Origin: RGIG1828 sp045586905
Lineage (GTDB): Bacteria > Bacillota > Clostridia > UMGS1810
Assembly: GCA_045586905.1 (NCBI GenBank)
Contig: JAZNBF010000065.1
Coordinates: 1-21,322 of the forward strand
Length of the DNA: 21,322 nt
Direction of reading: 5' to 3'
Below the pieces are notes generated by a model. That model saw nothing but the letters and a program-made list of their open reading frames with translations. It searched no databases and was not told the origin of the DNA. This document shows, piece by piece, positions 14,016 through 21,322 of the stretch. A program made the position numbers and the translations under genes. Numbering within the stretch: position 1 is the stretch's first letter; every line of letters starts with the position of its first letter.

Positions 14016-14487
14016 CACTGTCAACCTCGTTACTTTTCTGGGTGTTTTTTCCTTCTATGAAAATCACATATACACACATAATGATTGCACCAACCACAAC
14101 ACAGCAATCAGCAAAGTTAAACACGGGATAATCAATGAATTTAACTTCAATCATATCCACCACATATCCTCTGAAAACACGGTCAATCAGGTTGCCGATT
14201 GCACCTGCATTGATGAGTGCACAAGAAAGCTTTGCAAGATGATGTTTCAACGGTTTTTTTCTGAAATATAAAAGCTCACCAAACAGAATCAGAAATGTTG
14301 CCACTATAAAGAGAGCAGGTACTCCGTCAAAAACACTCCATGGTCCGCCTGTATTGTGGCAATGGGTAAAAGCTAAAAAACCTTCAATGAAGCTGAAGCT
14401 TTCATATTCCGAAAGCATTATCGTGGTAATGTATTTTGTAAGCTGGTCAATCGCAAGCATCAAAAAACTAAGAATAAAATAAAACAT
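13990..14487 (-). CDS. lspA: lipoprotein signal peptidase (signal peptidase II)
   Basis: A 165-residue integral membrane aspartic protease that cleaves prolipoproteins after lipid attachment. Four hydrophobic segments are visible. Family blocks: DQLTK (14-18), HNTGGPWSVF (44-53, the NxGxxF block), GNLIDRV (99-104, catalytic D102) and FNFADC (123-128, catalytic D127). The C-terminal tail after about 146 is polar and includes KSNEVDSDGKDNN. The start at 14487 (ATG six bases after GGTG) is preferred over an in-frame TTG at 14499. Likely substrates in this window are the GerC and PotD lipoproteins. Confidence 0.95.
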   Translation of the reverse strand: MFYFILSFLMLAIDQLTKYITTIMLSEYESFSFIEGFLAFTHCHNTGGPWSVFDGVPALFIVATFLILFGELLYFRKKPLKHHLAKLSCALINAGAIGNLIDRVFRGYVVDMIEVKFIDYPVFNFADCCVVVGAIIMCVYVIFIEGKNTQKSNEVDSDGKDNNCL

Positions 14488-14508
14488 AACAATCACCAAA
14501 GTAAACTT

Positions 14509-14534
14509 GAGCAGTCGCTGTATCGCGGCTGCTC
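14509..14534. other. 10-bp hairpin between proS and lspA
   Basis: GAGCAGTCGC (14509-14518) and GCGGCTGCTC (14525-14534) around a six-base loop, one mismatch. On the lspA-coding strand it is followed by AAGTTTACTTT, a poor U-tract, so it may be a partial terminator or an RNA-processing/stability element that sets lspA levels relative to proS. Confidence 0.4.
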
Positions 14535-14541
14535 ATTTTAA

Positions 14542-16245
14542 TTATTTGTTTGAATTGATATAATCTATTGCTGCTTTAATTGCATCGTCTGCACTAAGCT
14601 CTGTCATTTCAAGACCATTTCGCTTTACAAATTCAACCTTTCTCTCGGTTGCCCCTTTACCCACATTGATTCTGAGAGGAATACCAATAAGGTCAGCATC
14701 TTTAAACTTAACGCCCGGTCTTTCGTTTCTGTCATCAATGAGAACCTCTATACCTGCCTCTTTAAGCTTTGTATAGATTTCTTCTGCAAGCATGCTCTGT
14801 TCTTCGCTCTTGGCATTAACCGGTACCACAATCACATGATACGGTGCCACCGATACAGGCCATATAATACCACTCTCGTCAGACGACTGCTCGATGATAG
14901 CTGCAAGACATCTGCTGACACCTATGCCATAGCATCCCATGATGGGAGTTTTTTCTTTTCCGTTTTCATCAAGGTATGTGCAATCCATAGCATCGGTATA
15001 TTTTGTGCCGAGCTTGAATATGTGACCAACTTCAATGCCCTGACATGTAGCTATCTTTTCTTTCTTACAGATGGGGCAGAGGTCACCGGGCTCAATATTT
15101 CTGAAATCGCCCACAAAGGTTGCTTCAAAGTCTTTTCCGTAGTTCACGTTTTTATAGTGATACTTTGTTTCATTTGCACCAACCACAAAGTTTTTCATAA
15201 GTGTAACTTCTTTGTCAACGATCACGTCAACCGGCAGTCCCACAGGACCTGCAAAGCCAACTGCAGCATTTGTTGTTTTAACAACATCTTCAGGTGATGC
15301 AAGCTCAAGCTCAATGCATCCGAGATGGTTTGCGAGCTTGGTTTCATTTACCTCTCTGTCGCCTCTCACCATTACTGCAACAATTTTACCGTCAGCGTTA
15401 TAGAGAAGAGTTTTTGCAAAAGATTTTGCATCAGTTCCCAAAAAGCTTGTCAATTCTTCTATTGTGCGCGAATCGGGAGTGTAAATCTTTTCCATATCAT
15501 AAAGCTTTTCATCAGAAGCGATTTCATCTGCAACGCATCCTGCTTTTTCAATGTTTGAGCAAAAACCGCAGGAGCAGTATGCAATAGTATCTTCTCCAAC
15601 GTCGGATTTTACCATGAACTCCTGAGAACCTGAGCCACCCATTGCGCCCGAATCAGCATCTACAATGAGGTATTCAAGTCCCATTTTGTCAAAAGCTTCT
15701 TTGTATGCGTCATACATGTTTTTATATGATACATCAAGTCCGGCCTCGTCTGTGTCAAAGCTGTATGCATCTTTCATGACAAACTCTCTTGCTCTTATAA
15801 CACCAAAGCGAGGTCTTCTTTCGTCACGGTACTTTGTCTGAATCTGATAAAGTGTCAGAGGTAACTGCTTGTATGATTTGATTGTATTTTTTACAGTATC
15901 AGTAAAAATTTCTTCGTGAGTAGGACCAAGACAAAATTCCCTGTTTGCTCTGTCTTTAAGTCTGAACATTTCAGGACCAAACACTTCCCATCTGCCTGAG
16001 CTTTCAAAGTATTCCTTAGGAAGCACAGCCGACATAAGAAGCTCCTGAGCATCGTGTGAGTCCATAGAATTTCTCACTATGTTTTCAATCTTTTTAAGTG
16101 TTTTAAGACCGAGAGGTAAATACGAATACACACCTGAAGCAAGCTTGCGTATAAGACCTGCTCTCAGCATAAGCTGATGACTTGGAATTTCAGCCTCTGA
16201 AGGTACTTCTCTCAGTGTAGGTACAAGTAATTTAGATAATTTCAT
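14542..16245 (-). CDS. proS: prolyl-tRNA synthetase, bacterial type with editing domain
   Basis: A 567-residue class II enzyme that charges tRNA-Pro. Catalytic blocks: GLKTLKKIE region (motif 1, 46-54), GPTHEE (108-113) with RDERRPRFGVIRAREF (140-154, motif 2), and GIGVSRCLAAIIEQ (motif 3). Between motifs 2 and 3, about residues 230-390, lies the inserted YbaK-like domain that removes misacylated Ala-tRNA-Pro, which marks the long bacterial form. The last 100 residues (APYHVIVVPVN, LIDDRNERPGVKFKDADLIG) are the anticodon-binding domain. Length is standard. GAGGA stands seven bases before the ATG. It follows the esterase gene by 31 bases with no room for a T-box leader and probably shares its promoter. 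Confidence 0.97.
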   Translation of the reverse strand: MKLSKLLVPTLREVPSEAEIPSHQLMLRAGLIRKLASGVYSYLPLGLKTLKKIENIVRNSMDSHDAQELLMSAVLPKEYFESSGRWEVFGPEMFRLKDRANREFCLGPTHEEIFTDTVKNTIKSYKQLPLTLYQIQTKYRDERRPRFGVIRAREFVMKDAYSFDTDEAGLDVSYKNMYDAYKEAFDKMGLEYLIVDADSGAMGGSGSQEFMVKSDVGEDTIAYCSCGFCSNIEKAGCVADEIASDEKLYDMEKIYTPDSRTIEELTSFLGTDAKSFAKTLLYNADGKIVAVMVRGDREVNETKLANHLGCIELELASPEDVVKTTNAAVGFAGPVGLPVDVIVDKEVTLMKNFVVGANETKYHYKNVNYGKDFEATFVGDFRNIEPGDLCPICKKEKIATCQGIEVGHIFKLGTKYTDAMDCTYLDENGKEKTPIMGCYGIGVSRCLAAIIEQSSDESGIIWPVSVAPYHVIVVPVNAKSEEQSMLAEEIYTKLKEAGIEVLIDDRNERPGVKFKDADLIGIPLRINVGKGATERKVEFVKRNGLEMTELSADDAIKAAIDYINSNK

Positions 16246-16276
16246 TAATATTTCCTCGCTTTATGTAAAATGTATT

Positions 16277-17089
16277 TTAATCGGCAAAATTCATTGACCT
16301 TAGCCAGTTTACAAGAGTCTCTGGCCATCTGTCAGTGTAGGGGACAGCATGTCCAATGTCTTTACCGTCAGCCAGACCAAAACCGTGACCACCGTGAGCA
16401 TAGGTGTGAATCTCAAAAGGGACTTTATGTTTGGCAAGCTCGGTTGCCATAAGAATTGAGTTCAGCACCGACACGCCTTTTTCGTCATCATCTGACGCAT
16501 GCATAATGTATGTCGGAGGAGTATTTGGTGTCACCTTTTTTTCAACCGAAAGTTTTGCTATTTCATCTTCATCTTTCGATTCCGATATAGCGTAAAAGCT
16601 TCCCTTGTGAGCATATTCTCCCGATGTTATAACAGGATAGCACAAAACCATAAAATCAGGTCTTGAGCTTTCTTTGTCTATATCATCAATATTTGCCACA
16701 CCAAAGTCATCTTCAAACACTCCTGCGCAGCCTGCAAGATGACCACCTGCCGAAAAACCCATAATTCCGATTTTATCTTTATCATAGTCATATTCATTGG
16801 CAAGATACCTTGCATATCTTATGGCTCTTTGTGCATCCACAAGTGGTGCGGGATGCTTATATGGTTTGTGCCGATAGTCAAGAACAAAAGCTGAAACACC
16901 GGCACGGTTGAGCATCATTGCCACATGTCTGCCCTCATGTACCATGGCTTTCATGGTATATCCGCCACCCGGGCAAATAACAACGCATGCCTTTGAGTTC
17001 TCAACAATAAAAGGCTCAATAGCCGGTTCAAACCCGTTCATATATTCACTGTTAAAATATGGGATATCTTCTTTTTTCCAGAGTTTCAT
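16277..17089 (-). CDS. alpha/beta-hydrolase esterase (BD-FAE/acetyl-xylan-esterase-like)
   Basis: A 270-residue alpha/beta-fold hydrolase with no signal peptide. CPGGGYTMKA (about 39-48) supplies the HGG-like oxyanion loop; GFSAGGHLAG holds the nucleophile Ser; the triad Asp is probably in MHASDDDE and the His in YAHGGHGFG. This layout is that of small carbohydrate or feruloyl esterases of gut Clostridia; the substrate is unknown. GGGAGG stands seven bases before the ATG. It leads the minus-strand unit esterase, proS, lspA, rluD and has its own sigma-A promoter at 17125-17153. The pairing with proS has no evident functional logic. Confidence 0.9.
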   Translation of the reverse strand: MKLWKKEDIPYFNSEYMNGFEPAIEPFIVENSKACVVICPGGGYTMKAMVHEGRHVAMMLNRAGVSAFVLDYRHKPYKHPAPLVDAQRAIRYARYLANEYDYDKDKIGIMGFSAGGHLAGCAGVFEDDFGVANIDDIDKESSRPDFMVLCYPVITSGEYAHKGSFYAISESKDEDEIAKLSVEKKVTPNTPPTYIMHASDDDEKGVSVLNSILMATELAKHKVPFEIHTYAHGGHGFGLADGKDIGHAVPYTDRWPETLVNWLRSMNFAD

Positions 17090-17124
17090 AAAAAAGCCTC
17101 CCGTAGATTAAATCAATCTCTACA

Positions 17125-17153
17125 ATTATAATACAAAAAGTCAAATTTTTCAA
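17125..17153 (-). promoter_or_regulatory. sigma-A promoter of the esterase-proS unit
   Basis: On the minus strand TTGAAA, 17 bases, TATAAT. The leader before the ATG at 17089 includes AGATT/AATCT, a short hairpin (17106-17120). Confidence 0.82.
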
Positions 17154-17176
17154 GTGAAAATGCAAATTTCTTCAGT

Positions 17177-17206
17177 TTGATTTTATCTTGTGTAAAATAA
17201 TATAAT
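17177..17206 (+). promoter_or_regulatory. possible upstream sigma-A promoter of the pot operon
   Basis: TTGATT (17177-17182), 18 bases, perfect TATAAT (17201-17206). It would give a transcript crossing the main promoter and both operators, about 165 bases before the ATG. Confidence 0.5.
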
Positions 17207-17256
17207 ATCACTGTGGTTTTTTGTCGTATTTTATATGAAATTTTGCGAAAAATGTA

Positions 17257-17285
17257 TTGACAAAGATACTGGTAAATAATATAAT
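17257..17285 (+). promoter_or_regulatory. main sigma-A promoter of the XRE-pot operon
   Basis: Perfect consensus: TTGACA (17257-17262), 17 bases, TATAAT (17280-17285). The expected start is near 17292, inside the first operator, and about 86 bases before the ATG at 17378. Confidence 0.92.
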
Positions 17286-17309
17286 TTAGTTTAGTGTTTC
17301 TAAACTAAA
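17285..17309. promoter_or_regulatory. operator 1: perfect 10-bp inverted repeat at the transcription start
   Basis: TTTAGTTTAG (17285-17294), TGTTT, CTAAACTAAA (17300-17309). It begins at the last base of the -10 box and covers the start site. Its core TTTAGT-GTT-TCTAAA (17290-17304) differs at one arm base from operator 2. Likely bound by the XRE-cupin protein encoded next. Confidence 0.72.
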
Positions 17310-17332
17310 AAGATATTATTAAAAACTCCGAG

Positions 17333-17347
17333 TTTAGTTTCACTAAA
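17333..17347. promoter_or_regulatory. operator 2: TTTAGT-N3-ACTAAA in the leader
   Basis: Perfect 6-bp inverted repeat with a three-base centre, the same half-site as operator 1. Its centre is 43 bp from that of operator 1, near four helical turns. CCGA (17328-17331) and TCGG (17351-17354) flank it and could extend an RNA hairpin. Confidence 0.65.
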
Positions 17348-17377
17348 TTTTCGGTTTATAAAACAGGCGGTGTTTGT

Positions 17378-17917
17378 ATGAACATAGGTAAAGAAATCAA
17401 ACGATTGCGAATAATCAACGGTCTCACCCAGGAAGAGCTTGCCGACAGGTGCGAACTGTCCAAGGGCTTTATTTCTCAGGTGGAGCGTGACCTTGCTTCT
17501 CCGTCTATTTCCACGCTCTCCGACCTTTTGCAGTGTCTCGGCACAGACCTCAAAAACTTCTTCAACGAGGCCATCGATGAAGATGTCGTTTTCAAAGCCG
17601 ACGATGTTTTTGTAAAAGAATACAAGGATGAAGGAAGCATCATAAACTGGATAGTTCCCAACTCGCAAAAAAATGATATGGAGCCCATTATAATCGAGCT
17701 CCTTCCCGATGGTAAATCCTACATAGACGATCCTCACGAAGGAGAGGAATTTGGCTATGTTCTAAACGGAAGCATCGTTCTTCACATAGGCAATAAAAAA
17801 TATCGTGTCAAAAAGAATGAAAGCTTTTATTACAAACCAACTGCTGTACATTATATAGAAAACAAAACAAAATCCAACGCGAAGGTGTTGTGGGTATCCA
17901 CACCTCCCTCATTCTGA
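17378..17917 (+). CDS. XRE-cupin transcription regulator of the polyamine operon (PuuR-like)
   Basis: A 179-residue repressor-type protein. Residues 5-61 are a lambda-type helix-turn-helix (IKRLRIINGLTQEELADRC, then SKGFISQVERDLASPSIST); residues about 105-178 are a cupin barrel (HEGEEFGYVLNGSIVLHIG, then FYYKPTAVHYIENKT) that in relatives senses a small molecule. Members beside pot genes, as with E. coli PuuR, respond to polyamines; here that role is inferred from position as first gene before potA. GGCGGTG is the ribosome binding site. Two inverted repeats at 17285-17309 and 17333-17347 suggest autorepression. potA begins 15 bases after its stop. Confidence 0.92.
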   Translation: MNIGKEIKRLRIINGLTQEELADRCELSKGFISQVERDLASPSISTLSDLLQCLGTDLKNFFNEAIDEDVVFKADDVFVKEYKDEGSIINWIVPNSQKNDMEPIIIELLPDGKSYIDDPHEGEEFGYVLNGSIVLHIGNKKYRVKKNESFYYKPTAVHYIENKTKSNAKVLWVSTPPSF

Positions 17918-17932
17918 TAAGGGGTGAAATAA

Positions 17933-18970
17933 TTGGCAAAACAACTCATAGAAATAAAAAATCTTTCAAAGCAGTTTGATGACACAGAAGCTTTAAAAGA
18001 TATAACTCTTCATATAAACGAAAACAAATTCCTCACTCTTCTTGGTCCTTCAGGCTGTGGCAAATCAACCCTTCTGCGTATAATCGCAGGCTTTGAAGAA
18101 CCCGACTCGGGAACTTTGCTTTTTGAAGGCAAGGATTTAACTGCCATTCCTGCTCATGAACGAAAGATTAACACTGTTTTTCAGAGATATGCTCTTTTCC
18201 CACATCTCGATGTATATGATAATATAGCTTTTGGACTTCGCATCAAAAAGCTTTCTTCCAAAGAGATTGATACCAAGGTTAAGAGAGTTTTAGAGATGGT
18301 TAACCTTAAAGGTTTTGAAAACCGTACCATAAGTTCTCTTTCTGGTGGTCAGCAGCAGCGTGTTGCAATTGCCCGTGCCATAGTAAATGAGCCAAAAGTT
18401 CTCCTTTTGGACGAACCTCTCGCTGCACTCGACCTCAAGCTTAGGCAGGGCATGCAGCTTGAGCTTAAAAACATGCAAAGAGAACTTGGCATAACCTTTG
18501 TATATGTAACTCACGATCAGGAAGAAGCTCTTACTATGTCCGATACCATAGTCGTTATGAAAGAAGGCACAATTCAGCAAATCGGCACACCCACAGACAT
18601 ATATAATGAACCACAGAATGCATATGTTGCCGATTTTATTGGTGAAAGCAACATTATAGACGGTATAATGAAAGAAGATTGTCTTGTAAACATCATGGAC
18701 ACTGATTTTGAATGTGTAGACACAGGCTTTGAACGAAACGAACCCGTCGATGTTGTCATCCGACCTGAAGATATCTATATATTGGACCCCGACAAGGGCA
18801 AAATTCAAGGTGTGGTAGAGTCGGTAACCTTCAAAGGCGTTCACTACGAAATGGTTATCAACTCAAACGGTTTCAGGTGGCTTGTTCACGACACTGCCAT
18901 GTTTGAGGTCGGTGCCAGTGTGAGCATTTTTGTTAAACCGTCTGATATTCATATTATGAAAAAATCCTGA
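17933..18970 (+). CDS. potA: spermidine/putrescine ABC transporter ATPase
   Basis: A 345-residue ABC ATPase that powers polyamine import on the inside of the membrane. Motifs in order: Walker A GPSGCGKST (38-46), Q-loop Q84 in FQRYALFPH, signature LSGGQQQR (136-143), Walker B VLLLDEP (156-162), D-loop LAALD, H-loop H194 in THDQEE. Residues about 240-345 are the TOBE domain found in PotA-type proteins, including VVIRPEDIYI. The start codon is TTG at 17933, six bases after AAGGGGTG; no ATG fits, so this is chosen. It lies in the operon XRE-potA-potB-potC-potD. Confidence 0.96.
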   Translation: MAKQLIEIKNLSKQFDDTEALKDITLHINENKFLTLLGPSGCGKSTLLRIIAGFEEPDSGTLLFEGKDLTAIPAHERKINTVFQRYALFPHLDVYDNIAFGLRIKKLSSKEIDTKVKRVLEMVNLKGFENRTISSLSGGQQQRVAIARAIVNEPKVLLLDEPLAALDLKLRQGMQLELKNMQRELGITFVYVTHDQEEALTMSDTIVVMKEGTIQQIGTPTDIYNEPQNAYVADFIGESNIIDGIMKEDCLVNIMDTDFECVDTGFERNEPVDVVIRPEDIYILDPDKGKIQGVVESVTFKGVHYEMVINSNGFRWLVHDTAMFEVGASVSIFVKPSDIHIMKKS

Positions 18971-18986
18971 TTTCTGGAGCCTGATA

Positions 18987-19832
18987 ATGTTTAAAAAATC
19001 TCTTTCGTATCCGCATCTTTTGTGGATGGTGCTCTTTGTCATAGCACCTATGTTTTTAATATTTTTCTATGCGCTCACTGTCACCAATGATGGTGGGGTA
19101 ACGCATTTCACGCTCGCAAACTTTGCCAGATTTTTCGAACCTATCTACATTAAGATTTTGTTCAATTCCATATGGATAGCATTTTTAAGCGTCATATTTT
19201 GTATACTTCTTGGCTATCCTGCTGCAAAAATCATAGCCGACCGTGACCGTGTCAGAATGGCAAAAGGAAAAAAGGCAACGGGCCTTCTCATGCTGTTTGT
19301 TATGCCCATGTGGATGAATGTCATGCTCAGGCTCTATGCCTGGCTCACCATACTTCAGCCCGATGGCATTTTAAATAGTTTTCTCACATTCATCGGCCTC
19401 CCTGCGATCAATATCATGTACACACAGACAGCAGTGGTCCTTGGCACAGTATATGATTTTATTCCTTTTATGATACTCCCGATTTATTCTGTCCTCATCA
19501 AGATTGACGACAGTGTCATAGAAGCTGCAAAAGATTTAGGTGCCAACAAGGTAAAAATCTTTTTTAAGATTATCCTGCCGCTCAGTCTTCCCGGAGTTGT
19601 TTCGGGCATAACCATGGTATTTCTGCCGGCGCTAACTTCTTTCTATATTTCCGACTTCTTCAGTGGCGGACAGTTTATGCTCATAGGCAACCTCATCGAG
19701 AAGAATTTTAAAAATCCCGTAGGCCGCAATTTTGGCTCGGCTCTTTCGATAATTCTCATGTGTTTTGCATTTTTATCAATGTATGTAATGAAGATATTTA
19801 ACAAATCCAACCGACAAATGGATATGTTTTAG
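18987..19832 (+). CDS. potB: spermidine/putrescine ABC transporter permease
   Basis: A 281-residue membrane permease with about six helices; it forms the channel with PotC. The cytoplasmic coupling loop EAA motif is VIEAAKDLGANKVKIFFKII with LPLSLPGVVSG after it, which docks on PotA. The N-terminal part (FVIAPMFLIFFYAL) is the first helix and the large outer loop carries FTLANFARFFEP, typical of PotB. TGGAG stands before the ATG. It starts 16 bases after potA and ends nine bases before the potC start. Confidence 0.95.
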   Translation: MFKKSLSYPHLLWMVLFVIAPMFLIFFYALTVTNDGGVTHFTLANFARFFEPIYIKILFNSIWIAFLSVIFCILLGYPAAKIIADRDRVRMAKGKKATGLLMLFVMPMWMNVMLRLYAWLTILQPDGILNSFLTFIGLPAINIMYTQTAVVLGTVYDFIPFMILPIYSVLIKIDDSVIEAAKDLGANKVKIFFKIILPLSLPGVVSGITMVFLPALTSFYISDFFSGGQFMLIGNLIEKNFKNPVGRNFGSALSIILMCFAFLSMYVMKIFNKSNRQMDMF

Positions 19833-19841
19833 GAGATGCAA

Positions 19842-20645
19842 ATGAAAAGACATTTTATAAAAAATTTCTTTGAAAATATATATTTGTTTCTGATGTTTTT
19901 GTTCCTCTATTTCCCCATAATAATTCTCATGGTTTTTTCTTTCAACAACATAAAGTCAACTTCAAACTGGGGAGGCTTTTCGTTTCGTTGGTATGAACAG
20001 ATGCTATCAGATTCAGCACTTTTAGAAGCTTTTGCAAACACCATCACTATTGCTCTTATTGCTTCTGTATTGTCGTGCATAATAGGCACTGCGGCTGCAA
20101 TAGGCATTCAGGGGTACAGAAGCAAAAAGCTTAAAGGTCTCATAAATGCATGTACAAACCTACCCATGGTAAGTTCCGAGCTTGTAATGGGTGTGTCAAT
20201 GATGATGCTCTTTCTGACAGTCCACATTCCCCTCGGATATTTCACTCTTCTTATGTCCCACATAACCTTTTGTGTGCCATATGTAATCGTGTCTGTCCTT
20301 CCAAAGCTTGTTCAGCTCGATTCGGGCCTGTATGAAGCAGCACTTGATCTTGGTGCAAAGCCTTTCTACGCTTTCAGAAAGGTTGTTCTGCCGGAAATCA
20401 AACCCGGAATAGTGAGTGGACTATTAATAGCTTTCACACTCTCAATAGACGATTTTGTAATAAGCTTTTTCACAACAGGTAACGGTGTAAACAATTTGTC
20501 AATCTATATTTACTCAAGTGTAAGACGTGGCGTAAATCCTATGTATAATGCACTGTCCACAGTGATGTTCATAATAGTGGCAATTCTTTTGCTCATCATC
20601 AATAAACGCTCATCTTCAAAAGATGGCTCGTCAATTCTGTTTTAA
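19842..20645 (+). CDS. potC: spermidine/putrescine ABC transporter permease
   Basis: A 267-residue permease, partner of PotB, with six helices. Marks are the early YFPIIILMVFSFNN, then WGGFSFRWYEQM after helix 1, and the EAA loop YEAALDLGAKPFYAFRKVVL with LPEIKPGIVSG; SIDDFVISFFTTG is the PotC-specific block near the last helices. Two ATGs are close together: 19842 is chosen because AGGAG (19831-19835) stands six bases before it but directly abuts the ATG at 19836. Confidence 0.95.
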   Translation: MKRHFIKNFFENIYLFLMFLFLYFPIIILMVFSFNNIKSTSNWGGFSFRWYEQMLSDSALLEAFANTITIALIASVLSCIIGTAAAIGIQGYRSKKLKGLINACTNLPMVSSELVMGVSMMMLFLTVHIPLGYFTLLMSHITFCVPYVIVSVLPKLVQLDSGLYEAALDLGAKPFYAFRKVVLPEIKPGIVSGLLIAFTLSIDDFVISFFTTGNGVNNLSIYIYSSVRRGVNPMYNALSTVMFIIVAILLLIINKRSSSKDGSSILF

Positions 20646-20659
20646 AAAGGAGAATCAGC

Positions 20660-21322
20660 ATGAAAAAAATTCTTTTAACTGCACTTTGTTTAATTCTTGT
20701 CCTTTCCTCTGCACTTTTCTTCAGTGCATGCTCGTCCAAAACCAAGCTTTTTGTGTATAATGTCGGAGACTATATCCATCCCGATGTTGTCGAAATGTTT
20801 GAAGCAGAAAACCCCGATATCAAGGTTGTATATGAGATGTTCGATTCTGTGGAAGAAATGTATATGAAGGTGTCAAATGCTACATCTCCCTACGATGTAA
20901 TCGTACCCTCCGACTATATGCTCGAGCAGATGATAGACGAAGGTCTTTTAAATAAAATCAATTTTGAAAACATACCAAACTACTCTAATATCGACCCTAA
21001 CATGAAAAATCTGTCTTTTGATCCAAGTGGGGAATACACAGTTCCTTATATGTGGGGCACCATCGGTATCTTATACAACAAAACCATGGTCAAAGAAGAA
21101 GTAAATAGCTGGGATATCCTTTGGGATGAAAAATACTCGGGTAACATTTTCATGCTCAATCAGGAGCGCGATATGGTTTCAATAGCTCTCAAAAAATGCG
21201 GCTATTCCATGAACAGCAACAATGATTCCGAGCTTGCCGAAGCAGAACAGGCACTTAAAGACCAGAGAAAAATTGTTAAAGCATATTGTGGTGATGAAAT
21301 CAAAGATAATATGATAAACGGC
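20660..21322 (+). CDS. potD: spermidine/putrescine-binding lipoprotein (partial, runs off window)
   Basis: The first 221 codons of the substrate-binding protein that captures polyamines outside the cell and hands them to PotBC. The signal peptide (1-23) ends in the lipobox FSAC with lipidated Cys 24. Family blocks: FVYNVGDYIHPDVVEMFE (31-48), SPYDVIVPSDYMLEQMI (76-92) and YTVPYMWGTIGILYN (128-142). The position usually Trp in YNW (Trp 34 in E. coli PotD, which lines the polyamine pocket) is Val 35 here. AAAAAGGAG stands seven bases before the ATG. About a third of a full PotD (near 350 residues) is missing past the window end. Confidence 0.95.
   Translation, partial: MKKILLTALCLILVLSSALFFSACSSKTKLFVYNVGDYIHPDVVEMFEAENPDIKVVYEMFDSVEEMYMKVSNATSPYDVIVPSDYMLEQMIDEGLLNKINFENIPNYSNIDPNMKNLSFDPSGEYTVPYMWGTIGILYNKTMVKEEVNSWDILWDEKYSGNIFMLNQERDMVSIALKKCGYSMNSNNDSELAEAEQALKDQRKIVKAYCGDEIKDNMING

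Noticed and set aside
14836..15297. 153-codon plus-strand open frame
   Set aside because: Antisense to proS over its catalytic and editing domains.
16246..16276. Possible T-box or leader before proS
   Set aside because: Only 31 bases separate the esterase stop from proS, too few for a T-box, and no specifier structure is visible.
18290..18844. 184-codon minus-strand open frame
   Set aside because: Antisense to potA, which has every ABC motif in the plus frame.

Overview
The window looks like a chromosomal piece of a low-GC, endospore-forming member of the Clostridia (Firmicutes/Bacillota). The case rests on spoVT, a complete gerA-type germination operon, veg and ylmC homologues, strong AGGAGG-type ribosome binding sites, consensus sigma-A promoters and U-rich intrinsic terminators. 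The genus cannot be named from the sequence. No rRNA, tRNA, CRISPR array or insertion sequence was seen.

Region 1 (1-2655) is visibly more AT-rich than the rest and reads as the end of an acquired island. It holds the 3' end of a winged-helix (probably Fic-type) gene, an HNH endonuclease and a DGQHR-domain (DndB-like) protein in one tight operon. A possible gene remnant, a terminator and a small protein of a mobile-element type follow. A 308-base gene-free, hairpin-rich junction then leads to core chromosome.

Region 2 (2656-7806) starts with spoVT on the plus strand, which converges on a block of minus-strand genes through a shared 18-bp terminator. Read in transcription order the minus block is: veg, a small P-loop ATPase with its own promoter, a YigZ/IMPACT protein, a class B penicillin-binding protein, ylmC (TTG start, ribosome binding site inside a terminator stem), a small membrane protein, and a two-domain SGNH esterase with its own promoter.

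Region 3 (7914-13120, plus strand) carries a germinant receptor operon gerA-gerB-gerC whose genes overlap or nearly abut. A fourth gene of 52 codons, too short for most gene callers, ends it and encodes a two-helix membrane protein like the receptor D subunits. Next, behind a perfect sigma-A promoter, come a second SGNH hydrolase and a metallo-beta-lactamase-fold hydrolase, closed by a bidirectional terminator.

Region 4 (13119-17153, minus strand) is, in transcription order, an alpha/beta esterase, proS, lspA and rluD: housekeeping translation, lipoprotein processing and RNA modification.

Region 5 (17177-21322, plus strand) is a polyamine uptake operon: an XRE-cupin repressor followed by potA, potB, potC and potD (cut by the window end). 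Two matching operators, spaced about four helical turns apart, sit at and just after the promoter and suggest autoregulation of the whole operon. The two lipoproteins here (GerC and PotD) would need LspA, encoded in the same window, for maturation.
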